A stretch of 38,222 nucleotides of DNA from Amycolatopsis kentuckyensis (GCF_002155975.1 NZ_MUMI01000047.1:1-38222); one strand, 5' to 3'. Positions 24,210 to 32,733 are shown, counted from the first letter of the stretch. The notes: generated by a model not told the origin, from the sequence alone. Program-made: numbers and translations.

Positions 24210-25780
24210 CGCTCACGCCGCTCGAACTCACCCGTCCCGCTTCGGTCACCGACGCGTTCCTGGCGCAGCTGGTGTCCCGGGTGCCCGGCTCGGCCGGCGC
24301 GACCTGGAAGCTCACCGAGGTCTACACCGGCGACGTGCTCGTCGAGCTGCCGCAGTCGACGACCGGCGACATCGAGCGGGCGTTCGCCGTCGCGCGCGAG
24401 GCCCAGCGCAAGTGGGCGGCCACCCCGGTCAAGGACCGGCTGGCGGTGTTCCGGCGGGCGCACGCGCTGTTCGTCGAGCAGGCGCGGACCGTCGCCGACC
24501 TCATCCAGGTCGAAAGCGGCAAGAACCGGCGGATGGCGATCGAGGAGACCTGCGACCCGCCGATGGTGATGAGCCACTACCTGAAGCGGGCGGCCCGGTT
24601 GCTGGCGCCGACCAAACGCGGCGGCCCGGTGCCGCTGCTGACGACGTCGACCGAGGTCCGGCTGCCCAAGGGTGTCGTCGGCATCATCGCGCCGTGGAAC
24701 TTCCCGTTCGCCACCGGCGTTTCCGACGCCGTGCCGGCCCTGATGGCCGGCAACGCGGTCGTGCTGAAGCCGGACAACAAGACGGCGCTCTCGCCGCTGT
24801 ACGGCGTCCGGCTGCTGGAGCAGGCGGGCCTGCCGGAAGGGCTGTTCCAGGTGGTCTGCGGCGAGGGCCCGGACGTCGGCCCCACGCTGATCGACCACGC
24901 GGACTACGTGATGTTCACCGGTTCGACGGCCACCGGCCGGGTGATCGGCGAGCGGGCGGGCCGCAACCTCATCGGCTGCTGCCTGGAGCTCGGCGGCAAG
25001 AACCCGATGATCGTCCTCCCGGACGCCGACGTTCCGGAGGCCGTGCGGGGCGCGGTGTTCGGCGCGTTCGGCAACACGGGCCAGATCTGCATGCACATCG
25101 AGCGGATCTACCTGCCGGAATCGCGCTACGAGGAGTTCAAGACGGCGTTCGTCGCCGCGGCCTCGGCCCTCGACGTCCGCGCGGCGTACGACTTCGGCCC
25201 GGACATGGGCTCGCTGGTCTCGGTCGACCACATGCGCCGCGTCAAGTCCCATGTGGATGATGCGGTGGCGAAGGGCGCCACGGTGCTGTGCGGCGGCAAG
25301 CCGCGGCCCGACCTCGGCCCGGCGTTCTTCGAGCCGACGATCCTCGAGGGCGTCACCGCGGACATGCTTTGCGGCGTCACCGAGACGTTCGGACCGGTGG
25401 TGGCGCTGCACAAGTACCGCACGGTCGACGAAGCGGTGGCGCTGGCCAACGACACGGACTACGGGCTGAACGCGTCGGTGTGGAGCACCGACGTTGCGGC
25501 GGCCCGCGCGCTGGCGGCCCGGATCGAGTCCGGCAACGTGAATGTGAACGACGTCCTGGCCACCGCTTATGCGGCCAAGGGGACGCCGTCGGGCGGGGTG
25601 AAGAACTCCGGCGTCGGGGCCCGCCACGGTGACCAGGGGCTGCTGAAGTACACGGACGTGCAGAACCTGGCCGTGCTGAAGAAGCAGGTGATGGGGCCCC
25701 GGCCGGGGCAGGGGTACGAGAAGTACGTGGAGAGCATGCTGTCCGGGCTGAAGCTGATGCGGAAGCTGCGGATCCGGTAG
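24206..25780 (+). CDS. Aldehyde dehydrogenase (succinate-semialdehyde dehydrogenase-like)
   Basis: This 524-aa NAD(P)-dependent aldehyde dehydrogenase has IIAPWNFPF (catalytic Asn N165), the cofactor loop FTGSTATGR, LELGGKNPMIVL (general-base Glu E261) and the nucleophile Cys in GQICMHIER (C295). The MHIER-type Cys region resembles the actinobacterial GabD2-like succinate-semialdehyde group, but the short C-terminal extension and the operon context suggest the aldehyde made by the preceding GMC enzyme. The start ATG overlaps the upstream stop by 4 bp. The gene ends 3 bp before the convergent MerR gene, with no terminator visible. It is cytoplasmic. Confidence 0.93.
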   Translation: MTLTPLELTRPASVTDAFLAQLVSRVPGSAGATWKLTEVYTGDVLVELPQSTTGDIERAFAVAREAQRKWAATPVKDRLAVFRRAHALFVEQARTVADLIQVESGKNRRMAIEETCDPPMVMSHYLKRAARLLAPTKRGGPVPLLTTSTEVRLPKGVVGIIAPWNFPFATGVSDAVPALMAGNAVVLKPDNKTALSPLYGVRLLEQAGLPEGLFQVVCGEGPDVGPTLIDHADYVMFTGSTATGRVIGERAGRNLIGCCLELGGKNPMIVLPDADVPEAVRGAVFGAFGNTGQICMHIERIYLPESRYEEFKTAFVAAASALDVRAAYDFGPDMGSLVSVDHMRRVKSHVDDAVAKGATVLCGGKPRPDLGPAFFEPTILEGVTADMLCGVTETFGPVVALHKYRTVDEAVALANDTDYGLNASVWSTDVAAARALAARIESGNVNVNDVLATAYAAKGTPSGGVKNSGVGARHGDQGLLKYTDVQNLAVLKKQVMGPRPGQGYEKYVESMLSGLKLMRKLRIR

Positions 25781-25783
25781 CGC

Positions 25784-26728
25784 TCAGGCGCGGCTGTCCA
25801 GACGAGCGCGCAGGGCCTGGCCGAACCAGGTGAACACCGGTCCCAGGTCCGGGAACGGAGGCTGGTCGTCGATGGTGGCCACCAGCTGCCAGTACCGCGT
25901 GACGCGCGGATCGCCGGCGACCTCGAGCCGTTCGAGGATCCACTTCTCCAGCCGGCTGTCGTCGGCCTTGCCGAACGTCTCGGCGTAGCGTGCGGTGAGC
26001 GTGGCGACGATGCCGCCGGCCTGCTCCGAGTCCGGTGCGATGCCCGCCGCGAGCGCTCGGCCGACGGCTTCGCGCACGGTCTCGGTCAGGTCGTGGTGCA
26101 GGCCGGTGGTGTCGCCGTCGGCGCGTTGGGCCGCCTGGTACTCGGCCATTCGCCGCACCGCGGCCCGGAATTCCGTGTCCTGGACCAGCTCCACGAGCTC
26201 CATCCACGCCCCGACCTGTTCGGGGGTGGCGTCTTCGGGCAGCTCCGGCATGCTCGAGCGCAGCAGTTCCACCATGGCCAGATTGGCGTCGACACCGCCG
26301 AAGGTGTCGTCGATGAAGTCGTGGACGAAGCGGCGCCGTTCGGCGTCGGACAGGTTCACCAGTTTGTGCATCAGATCCATCTCCTGAGGGCTCGATTCCC
26401 GGTTCGCGACCGCCGCCAGCACCGCACGCCGCAGGCGCAGCGCCCGGATCTGCACGTCGAGCGCCGCCGCGTGCGCTGCGGCGACCTCGGCCAGCGAGGT
26501 CTCCCCGGCCAGCACGCGCCGGACCGTCGCCAGATCGATGTCCAGCTCACGGAGCGTGCGGACCAGTTCCAGCCGGGCCAGTGCGGCCACGTCGTACCGG
26601 CGGTAGCCGGCCGGGCTGTGGCAGGTCGCCGGAACTATCCCCTGGTCGGAATAGAACCGGATCCTTTTGACGGACAGCCCGGTCCGCGCGGCCAGCGCCC
26701 CGATCGTGAGGAGGTTCTCGTCGTCCAT
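25784..26728 (-). CDS. MerR-family regulator with long C-terminal domain
   Basis: This 314-aa protein begins with a MerR winged helix: LTIGALAARTGLSVKRIRFYSDQGIVP and AGYRRYD (residues about 6-46), then the dimerisation helix. The remaining about 200 residues form an all-helical region with no TipA-like or metal-binding Cys pattern, so the effector is likely an organic ligand. It is considerably longer than metal-sensing MerR proteins. The ATG at 26728 has only a G-rich weak RBS. It is convergent with the aldehyde dehydrogenase (3-bp gap) and 40 bp downstream of the phospholipase D gene's 5'-to-3' run on the opposite end of the same strand, so the phospholipase could be a target or neighbour only. 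Confidence 0.88.
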   Translation of the reverse strand: MDDENLLTIGALAARTGLSVKRIRFYSDQGIVPATCHSPAGYRRYDVAALARLELVRTLRELDIDLATVRRVLAGETSLAEVAAAHAAALDVQIRALRLRRAVLAAVANRESSPQEMDLMHKLVNLSDAERRRFVHDFIDDTFGGVDANLAMVELLRSSMPELPEDATPEQVGAWMELVELVQDTEFRAAVRRMAEYQAAQRADGDTTGLHHDLTETVREAVGRALAAGIAPDSEQAGGIVATLTARYAETFGKADDSRLEKWILERLEVAGDPRVTRYWQLVATIDDQPPFPDLGPVFTWFGQALRARLDSRA

Positions 26729-26768
26729 ACCCCCAGCCTGCCGTCTCCCCCGGTGGGAGACTCAAGGC

Positions 26769-28226
26769 TCAGCCGTCGACCAGCAGCCCTCGCAACGGCC
26801 CCTGCAGCCGGGCCGCGCGGCGCGAGGCGCCCGGGAGCAGGACCAGCCGGTGGGTGCGGTGCTCGCCGCGGCGTTCCCGCTCGGCCTGCTCCTCGGCCAG
26901 CGGCCGCCAGAGGTTGTCCACCACGTCCGCGGGGTCCCTCTTCTCCAGTTCCGAAACCGGCCGCCCGAGGTGTTCGGCCCACAGCCGCAGCCGGGTCGCC
27001 CGGACCACCTCCGGGTCGTCGGTGGCGATGTTGACCTCGGTGTCGTTGAACAGCGAGTGCTCGTTGAGGTTGGCCGAGCCGACCGTCAGCCACGAGTCGT
27101 CGACGATGCCGAGCTTGGCGTGGACGTACACCGGGGCCGCCGAGTCGCCGTCGTGGGCGCTGATGGTCGTGGCCAGCAGGCGGCCGTGGCCGTCGTCGGC
27201 GTCGAGCAGCCGGCCCAGCTGGCCGCGGGTGGTGTCCGAGCCGTTGCTCGGCTTGCGCGGCAGCAGCAGGACCACGCGGAACTCGTCGGACGGCGGCGTG
27301 CGGAGCTTGTCGAGCAGCACCTCGGCGATCTCCGGTGACCACAGGAACTGGTTCTCCAGGTAGACCAGCCGGTGCGCCGATCTCAGCGCCCGCAGGTAGC
27401 CGTCGAGGACGGTGAACTCGCCCTTGGGCAGGAAGTCGTAGGTGTCGTTGGGCACCGTCCGCAGCAGCTGGACCCGGCTGCCGCCGACGGGCGCCGGGAC
27501 CGCGGGCTGCGGCAGGTCCTCGCCGGCCACCTCGATCCACCGCCGCCGGAAGTGGTCGGCGATGTCGGCGACCACCGGACCACCGAGCCGTGCCATCAGG
27601 TCGTGCCACCCGATCGGCCGCGGCGGGTGGTCCGGGCTGTCGTGCCGGTCGCCTTCGAGCGCGGTGAGGTCCACCCCGCCGACGAAGGCGACGGCGTCGT
27701 CGACGATCACCAGCTTCTCGTGGTGGCAGTGCAGGGTCCGTTCGCGGGCGTCGAGCACGCAGCGCACGTCGGTGCCCTCGGTGAACTTCCGCCGCTCCGA
27801 TCGCGCCAGCTTCCGCGACGGCTGGAACGCGGGGAAGGGCGGTCCGGCCCAGAGCAGGACCCGGACCTGAACGCCCCGCCCGGAGGCCTCGGCGAGCAGC
27901 TCACGCAGGGTGGGCGAGCCGGGCTCCCGCGTCAGCCGGAAGTCGGCGCTGGCGTGCCAGTTGGCGATGTGCACGTGCGACTTCGCCTGCCGGATGGCCT
28001 CGGCGACGGCGGGCAAGGACTCCTCACCGTCGATGAGGACTTCGACGCGGTTGCCGTCGCGGACCGGGGCTCGCCCGCCGAGCGGGTCCTGCGCGCCGCC
28101 GGGTTCGAGCACGGCACCCCAGCCGAGCCCGTGCAGCCGCCGCCGGTGGTGGGCGCACAGGACACTCTCGAGCCCGTCGCCGAGCCGTTCGTCCACCTTG
28201 TCCAGGAACGTCTTCACCCGTCCCAT
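26769..28226 (-). CDS. Phospholipase D / cardiolipin synthase-like protein
   Basis: This 485-aa protein has two HKD catalytic motifs: HEKLVIVD (H169, K171, D176) followed by GGVDL, and HAKLGIVD (H369, K371, D376) followed by GSANLN. This two-motif layout is typical of cardiolipin synthases and bacterial phospholipases D, which transfer or hydrolyse phosphatidyl groups. No membrane helices or signal peptide are visible at the N-terminus, unlike classical ClsA, which favours a soluble or peripheral PLD-like enzyme. The ATG at 28226 lacks a clear RBS but fits the family start. It diverges from the NACHT-like remnant 66 bp away. The final substrate is uncertain. Confidence 0.88.
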   Translation of the reverse strand: MGRVKTFLDKVDERLGDGLESVLCAHHRRRLHGLGWGAVLEPGGAQDPLGGRAPVRDGNRVEVLIDGEESLPAVAEAIRQAKSHVHIANWHASADFRLTREPGSPTLRELLAEASGRGVQVRVLLWAGPPFPAFQPSRKLARSERRKFTEGTDVRCVLDARERTLHCHHEKLVIVDDAVAFVGGVDLTALEGDRHDSPDHPPRPIGWHDLMARLGGPVVADIADHFRRRWIEVAGEDLPQPAVPAPVGGSRVQLLRTVPNDTYDFLPKGEFTVLDGYLRALRSAHRLVYLENQFLWSPEIAEVLLDKLRTPPSDEFRVVLLLPRKPSNGSDTTRGQLGRLLDADDGHGRLLATTISAHDGDSAAPVYVHAKLGIVDDSWLTVGSANLNEHSLFNDTEVNIATDDPEVVRATRLRLWAEHLGRPVSELEKRDPADVVDNLWRPLAEEQAERERRGEHRTHRLVLLPGASRRAARLQGPLRGLLVDG

Positions 28227-28292
28227 ATCACTACAGATCGGCGCGGCTCGCCGTGCAGTAACAGCGAGTGATGCACTCGCGACTCGCCTGCC

Positions 28293-28785
28293 ATGGAGCC
28301 TTTGGTGCTGAAGGTGGGCACGGCGGTCGTGAACTCGGCCGTGAAGTCGTGGCTCACCAGCCGCAAGAGCGAGCTCGAGCGGGAGAGTTCGCTGCCGGAG
28401 CTGGTGCAGGCACGCCTGGGCGGCGGGTTTTCCCGCCGTCGCTTCGACCGGGAGGTCGAAGCCCTGGTCGACGTCGTGTCGGAGCGGCTCCTGCTGCTGT
28501 GCCGGCAGGAAGTCCCGGACCTCGACGACGGGGAGCGGTCGGCGGCGCTGGCGGAGGTCGCGGACGCCTTCGAACGCGCGAACCTGGCCGACGCCGACTT
28601 GTTCGAGGTCGACGTCGATCCGGACCGGCTCGCCCGACGCCTGCACGCCACCCTCCCGGACGCCGCGGAACGCGCCGGCCTCAGCGAGGCTGCGACGTGG
28701 TTCCACCGCCGCGTCCTCGAGGAGTGCTGCGGCTACTACGTCCGCCTCGTCGTGCACTTGACGCCGTTCGCGGCCAGGGCCCTCA
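28293..28785 (+). pseudogene. Truncated NACHT/STAND N-terminal helical domain (remnant)
   Basis: From the ATG at 28293 about 164 codons encode an all-helical domain (VLKVGTAVVNSAVKSWL, VVSERLLLLC, then FHRRVLEECCGYYVRLVVHL) that resembles the N-terminal helical domains preceding NACHT NTPases in actinobacterial NLR-like proteins. The expected NACHT domain with a Walker A site and the C-terminal repeats are missing. The similarity ends at AARALR, exactly where the stop of the opposite-strand reductase gene begins (28783). Past this point the frame stays open to 28958, but it merely reads antisense through that gene and turns Arg/Pro/Ser-rich. I therefore read it as a deletion remnant. A standalone helical protein is the alternative. 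No RBS is obvious. Confidence 0.55.
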
Positions 28786-29700
28786 GAGGTCGAGCACCAG
28801 CCGCGGGGAGCACGCCCGCGACACGCACAGCATCATCACCTCGTTCTCCAGCCGCTCCTCCGCCGTCAGCACCGAATCGCGGTGGTCCGGCTCGCCGCCG
28901 AGCACACCGGTCTCGCAGGTCCCGCACGTCCCCTCGCGGCACGATGACAGCACCGTGACCCCGGCTTCCTCCACCACCTCGAGGATCGACCGGTCCGTGG
29001 GCACCGGCAGCACCCGCCCCGACCCGGCCAGCTTGACCTCGAAAGCCGTGCGAGGACTCTCATCCGGCCGAGCGGTGAAGCGCTCGACGTGCAGGTCCTC
29101 CGGGCCGAGCGCCTCCACCGCCGCCAGCAGCGGTTCCGGGCCGCAGCAGTACACCGCCGTGCCCGGCTGGACCGCCGCCAGGAGGGTTGGAAGGTCGAGC
29201 AGGCCGTGCTGGTCCTGTGGCCGGAACAAGACCCGGTCGCCGTGCCGGGACAACTCCTCCGTGAACGCCATCGACCCGCGCGTGCGGCCGCCGTACACCA
29301 GCTGCCAGCCGCGACCCGAGCGAGCGACCCGGTCCAGCATCGGCAGGATCGGCGTGATGCCGATGCCGCCCGCGATGAACAGGTAGCGCTCGGCGTCCAC
29401 CAGCGCGAAGTGGTTGCGGGGGCCGGCCACCTCGATCCGGTCGCCGGGGGACAGCGAGTCGTGGACGTACGCCGAGCCGCCGCGGCCGTCGGGCTCGCGC
29501 AGCACCGCCACCTGGTACGCCGTCGTGTCCGAAGGGTTGCCGCACAAGGAGTACTGCCGCACGAAACCGGGCAGGTGGAGGTCGATGTGGGCCCCCGGCT
29601 CCCAGGCCGGGAGCGCACCGCCGCCGGGGGCGCGGAGGGTGAGCCGGACGACGCCGTCGGCCAGCTTTTCCTTGTCCGCCACCAGGAGTTCGAGGGTCAT
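28783..29700 (-). CDS. VanB-like oxygenase reductase (FMN, NAD, 2Fe-2S)
   Basis: This 305-aa reductase of the phthalate-dioxygenase-reductase/VanB family has an FMN-binding RQYSLCG (49-55), a NAD-binding GGIGITP (111-117), and a C-terminal plant-type 2Fe-2S ferredoxin domain with four Cys (C254, C259, C262, C292). It should pass electrons from NADH to the partner Rieske oxygenase encoded two genes upstream. The ATG at 29700 overlaps the stop of the 53-aa gene (ATGA). The gene ends against the NACHT-like remnant. Family and partner are clear; the substrate is inferred with the oxygenase. Confidence 0.94.
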   Translation of the reverse strand: MTLELLVADKEKLADGVVRLTLRAPGGGALPAWEPGAHIDLHLPGFVRQYSLCGNPSDTTAYQVAVLREPDGRGGSAYVHDSLSPGDRIEVAGPRNHFALVDAERYLFIAGGIGITPILPMLDRVARSGRGWQLVYGGRTRGSMAFTEELSRHGDRVLFRPQDQHGLLDLPTLLAAVQPGTAVYCCGPEPLLAAVEALGPEDLHVERFTARPDESPRTAFEVKLAGSGRVLPVPTDRSILEVVEEAGVTVLSSCREGTCGTCETGVLGGEPDHRDSVLTAEERLENEVMMLCVSRACSPRLVLDL

Positions 29701-29858
29701 GAGTGTCCTTCGGGGTGGGCGAGCAGCCAGTCCCACAGCTGCACGGGGTCTTCGAACTCGCGCTCGGCGCCGCAGTGGCAGACCGCGCGCAGCCGGTCGG
29801 TGCCGAGCACCCAGTGGATCCGGTAGACGCGGTCGCCGGTGAGCATCGGCCCGGTCAC
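29697..29858 (-). CDS. 53-aa coupled protein with CHC motif
   Basis: A small protein that is easy to overlook. The GTG start (29858) overlaps the oxygenase stop as GTGA, and its own stop overlaps the reductase start as ATGA. The sequence has YRIHWVLGTDRLRAVCHCG, then WDWLLAHPEGH, with C27, H28, C29 and later H48 and H52 as possible metal ligands. It has no signal peptide. Overlap on both sides strongly suggests that it is translated as part of the oxygenase operon. It might be an assembly factor or a small subunit of the Rieske system. I do not recognise a family. Confidence 0.7.
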   Translation of the reverse strand: MTGPMLTGDRVYRIHWVLGTDRLRAVCHCGAEREFEDPVQLWDWLLAHPEGHS

Positions 29859-30889
29859 GACGACGCCGCCAGCCGCTGCAGCATCCGGCGGGCCGCCAGG
29901 CCGCCGGTGTCGATGTTGATCGACAGCTCCTGGTAGCCGTCCGGCTCGGTGGCGATCACCTTCTCGAGGACGTCCAGGGCTTCGACGTCCTGCAGCACCA
30001 CCGTGCGGTTGTTCTCCGCGAGGAACGCCGAAACGCCTTCGTCGTCGAGCGCGAAATCGCGGGCCACCGCCCAGAAGTCGTGCGTCGAGTGCTCGGTTTC
30101 GGGCGTGATGGCGTAGACGACCTCGACGTGGAAGGCGTCCGGGTCGCTGCCGTCCGGGTTCGGCACGGAGCCGACCGGCGCGATGCGGCTGTGCAGCTTG
30201 TACAGGCACGGCGGCGTGTACTCGATGTCCTGCCAGCGCGTGATGCGGCCCTCCAGGCCGGTCGACTTCGCGTAGAACGGCGGGCACGCCGCGTCGGCCA
30301 TGTGCCGCGACACGTAGACGATCCCGGCTTCCTCGTCGACCTCGGTCGTGATCGGCGTTTCGGCGACCTCCGGGGTGCCGATGTAGCCGCCGTGCAGGTA
30401 GGTCTCGTGGGACAGGTCGAGCAGGTTGTCCACCAGCAGCGAGTACCGCGCCTTGAGCGGTTCCATCCCGCGGACCGTGGTGTAGTCCGGCGAGTCGAGC
30501 CAGGGCGCCCGCGGGATCGCCGAGGTGTCGGCCTTCGCGGGGTCGCCGATGAACACCCAGACGAAGGAATCCTGCTCCACCAGCGGGTAGTGCGTCAGCC
30601 GCGCGGTCCGCGGCACCCGGGTCTGCCCGGGCACGGCCACGCACTTGCCGTCGACGCCGTAGGTGAAGCCGTGGTAGCCGCAGATGACCTGGTCGTCGAC
30701 CAGCCGGGAAGGCGCCTGCGACAGCGGGAAGCGCCGGTGCACGCAGCGGTCGGCCATCGCGGTGACGCTCCCGTCGCGGGTCCGCCAGAACAGGATCGGC
30801 TCACCGCAGATGGTGCGGCTGAACAACTCGGCCCCGATCTCGGAGCCGTAGGCGGCGACGTACCACTGGTCGCGGGGAATGGCGCTCAT
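29855..30889 (-). CDS. Rieske non-haem iron oxygenase, VanA-like
   Basis: This 344-aa oxygenase alpha subunit has a Rieske 2Fe-2S centre, C49-x-H51 and C70-x2-H73 (CVHRRFPLSQ to CGYHGFTY), and the mononuclear iron site in NLLDLSHETYLHGG (D158, H161, H166). The layout and size match vanillate O-demethylase VanA and related aryl-O-demethylases, which convert methoxylated aromatics to phenols with formaldehyde release. The ATG at 30889 follows AAAGGA. It is followed by the 53-aa gene and the VanB-like reductase, all overlapping, and preceded by an IclR regulator 68 bp upstream on the same strand. Vanillate is a reasonable guess, but the exact substrate is not proven. Confidence 0.92.
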   Translation of the reverse strand: MSAIPRDQWYVAAYGSEIGAELFSRTICGEPILFWRTRDGSVTAMADRCVHRRFPLSQAPSRLVDDQVICGYHGFTYGVDGKCVAVPGQTRVPRTARLTHYPLVEQDSFVWVFIGDPAKADTSAIPRAPWLDSPDYTTVRGMEPLKARYSLLVDNLLDLSHETYLHGGYIGTPEVAETPITTEVDEEAGIVYVSRHMADAACPPFYAKSTGLEGRITRWQDIEYTPPCLYKLHSRIAPVGSVPNPDGSDPDAFHVEVVYAITPETEHSTHDFWAVARDFALDDEGVSAFLAENNRTVVLQDVEALDVLEKVIATEPDGYQELSINIDTGGLAARRMLQRLAASS

Positions 30890-30900
30890 CGGGTCGTCCT

Positions 30901-30949
30901 TTCGTGGTGGGCCGGGTCACAGCCTGCGGGAGCGACCCCGGGCCACGAA
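30901..30949. promoter_or_regulatory. Inverted repeat upstream of oxygenase operon
   Basis: TTCGTGG (30901-30907) and CCACGAA (30943-30949) are 7-bp inverted arms 35 bp apart, in the 68-bp gap between iclR and the oxygenase gene. They may be half-sites for the adjacent IclR protein, or chance; support is weak. Confidence 0.3.
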
Positions 30950-30957
30950 GGGCGATT

Positions 30958-31722
30958 TCATAAGATGGAAAGGGCTCGGGAGATGGCGCGGGCACTCGTC
31001 ATGACCAGCGGAGCGAGCGCGTGCGGCGAGACGCTGCCGTACCGCACGACCAGCGAAACCGCGGCCACCACCCGGCCCCGCGCGTCGTGGATCGGCGCGC
31101 CGACCGACAGCGCGTCCAGCGTCACCTGGCGCTCGCTGATGGAGAACCCGTGCGTCCGGACGTCGGCCAGCAGGTGCCGGAGCCGGTCCGGGTCGGTCAC
31201 CGTCTCGCTCGTGTAGCGCTCGATCGGGTTGCCGAGCACCTCCTCCTGCACCTCCGCGGGTGCGTGGGCCAGCAGGACCAGCCCGACACCCGTCGCGGTC
31301 AGGGCGAACCGCCCGCCGACGCGGGTCAGCACCGGGACCGCCCCGGTCCCCGCGATCCGCTCGATGTACACCACCTCGGCGCCTTCGCGGACCGCGAGCT
31401 GGACGTTCTCGCGCGTGATCTGCGAGAGGTCCTCCAGGAACGGCAGGGCGAGTTCCCGCAGGCCCAGGCCCCGCGGCGCGAGCGAGCCCAGCTCCCACAG
31501 CCGCAGGCCGACCCGGTAGACGCCGGCCTCGTCCCGCTCCAGCGCGCCCCACTCGCAGAACTCGCGCAGCAGCCGGTGCGCGGTCGCGGCCGGCAGCCCG
31601 GTCCGGCGGGCGACCTCGCTCAGCCGCAGGGCCGGCCGGTCCGGCGAGAACGCCTCCAGGACCCGCAGCGCGCGCCCCAGCACCGGCCCGGTGGCGCCGG
31701 GAACGCGACCTCGGTGCGGCAC
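30958..31722 (-). CDS. IclR-family transcriptional regulator
   Basis: This 254-aa protein has an N-terminal winged helix (about 15-75, ALRVLEAFSPDRPALRLSEVARRTGLPAATAHRLL) and a C-terminal effector domain with VQLAVREGAEVVYIERIAGTG and LSVGAPIHDARGRVVAAVSLVV, both typical of IclR proteins that sense aromatic acids. The start is the GTG at 31722, behind GGAGG. It sits directly upstream of the VanA-like operon on the same strand and 22 bp downstream of the desaturase gene. It is a likely local activator or repressor of the oxygenase; the ligand may be the methoxyaromatic substrate or protocatechuate. Confidence 0.92.
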   Translation of the reverse strand: MPHRGRVPGATGPVLGRALRVLEAFSPDRPALRLSEVARRTGLPAATAHRLLREFCEWGALERDEAGVYRVGLRLWELGSLAPRGLGLRELALPFLEDLSQITRENVQLAVREGAEVVYIERIAGTGAVPVLTRVGGRFALTATGVGLVLLAHAPAEVQEEVLGNPIERYTSETVTDPDRLRHLLADVRTHGFSISERQVTLDALSVGAPIHDARGRVVAAVSLVVRYGSVSPHALAPLVMTSARAISRALSIL

Positions 31723-31744
31723 GGCGACCTCCGGCGGGAGCGGC

Positions 31745-32686
31745 TCAGAGGTCCACTATGCCCCGCGCGGCCCGGCGTGCGGCCGCGGCATCCCGGCGTT
31801 CCTCGAAGCGGGACGCCTGCGTGTCGAGGCCCTTGATGAACGTCGCCAGTTCCTCCCGGGCGGCTTCGCCGACCGCGCCGAGGCCGGTCAGGTCGAAGAC
31901 CTTCCAGTACCGCAGCAGCGGCTGGACGACGTCGTCGTGGTGGATGCGCAGGTCGTAGATGCCGGCCTTGGCCATCAGCGCCGCCTTGCGCTGGAAGCTC
32001 GGGATCACCGCGCCCGGCATCGCGAAGTTCAGCACCTCGTCGGTGATCGCGCGCACCATCGCGTCGGGCGAGATCTCCAGCGCCGCCTTGACGAGGTTGC
32101 GGTAGAAGACCATGTGGAGGTTCTCGTCCGTGGACACCCGGGCCAGCAGCTTCTCGGCCAGGGGGTCCTGGGTGTAGCGGCCGGTGTTGCGGTGCGAGAG
32201 CCGGGTGGCCAGCTCCTGGAACGAGACGTACGCGCAGACGTTGAGCAGCGGCTTGTCGCCGGTGTCGTAGCCCGCCTGCATGGTCTCCATCCGCATCCGC
32301 TCCAGCTCGACGGGGTCGACGGCGCGGGTGACCAGCAGGTAGTCGCGGATGCAGATGCCGTGGCGGCCCTCTTCGGCCGTCCACCGGTGCACCCAGGTGC
32401 CCCAGGCGCCGTCGCGGCCGAACGCGCGCTCGATCTCGCGGTGGTAGCTGGGCAGGTTGTCCTCGGTGAGCAGGTTGACCTCGAGGGCCGTGCGCGCGAT
32501 CGGGGTCACCCGGGACTGCTCCGGGTCCCAGGCCTCCCCGCCCAGTTCGGCGAAGTCGCGCCCCTGGCTCCAGGGGACGTACTCGTGCGGCATCCACTCC
32601 TGGGCGGCGGCGAGGTGCCGGTTGAGGTTCTCTTCGACCGTGCCTTCCAGCTCGTGCAGCAGGCGGGTGGTTTCGGGGACCGGCAT
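31745..32686 (-). CDS. Acyl-ACP desaturase (soluble diiron, DesA type)
   Basis: This 313-aa member of the fatty-acid-desaturase type 2 family introduces a double bond into acyl-ACP in the cytoplasm. It shows the diiron ligands expected of the family, with TEDNLPSYH (about 74-82), WTAEEGRH (EExxH, about 102-109) and DENLHMVFY (DENxH) later. Length fits actinobacterial DesA1/DesA2-like proteins. The ATG at 32686 follows AAGGACG. A 31-bp near-perfect palindrome overlaps its promoter, pointing to a lipid-responsive repressor. It is followed by iclR 22 bp downstream, so some readthrough is likely. A link with the VanAB-like genes is not obvious. Confidence 0.93.
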   Translation of the reverse strand: MPVPETTRLLHELEGTVEENLNRHLAAAQEWMPHEYVPWSQGRDFAELGGEAWDPEQSRVTPIARTALEVNLLTEDNLPSYHREIERAFGRDGAWGTWVHRWTAEEGRHGICIRDYLLVTRAVDPVELERMRMETMQAGYDTGDKPLLNVCAYVSFQELATRLSHRNTGRYTQDPLAEKLLARVSTDENLHMVFYRNLVKAALEISPDAMVRAITDEVLNFAMPGAVIPSFQRKAALMAKAGIYDLRIHHDDVVQPLLRYWKVFDLTGLGAVGEAAREELATFIKGLDTQASRFEERRDAAAARRAARGIVDL

Positions 32687-32702
32687 GGGACGTCCTTCCG
32701 TA

Positions 32703-32733
32703 CCTACGCAACCGTAACTTACGGTGCCGTAGG
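32703..32733. promoter_or_regulatory. 31-bp palindromic operator of desaturase gene
   Basis: The core ACCGTAACTTACGGT (32711-32725) is a perfect palindrome around one central base. The symmetry extends outward to CCTACG (32703-32708) and CGTAGG (32728-32733), giving 13 of 15 matching pairs. It lies 17-47 bp before the desaturase ATG and should overlap the promoter. The form suits a TetR-family fatty-acid regulator, which is not encoded nearby. Confidence 0.7.

Noticed and set aside
28786..28958. C-terminal continuation of the NACHT-like frame
   Set aside because: It reads antisense through the reductase gene and changes abruptly to Arg/Pro/Ser-rich sequence, so it is not part of the original protein.
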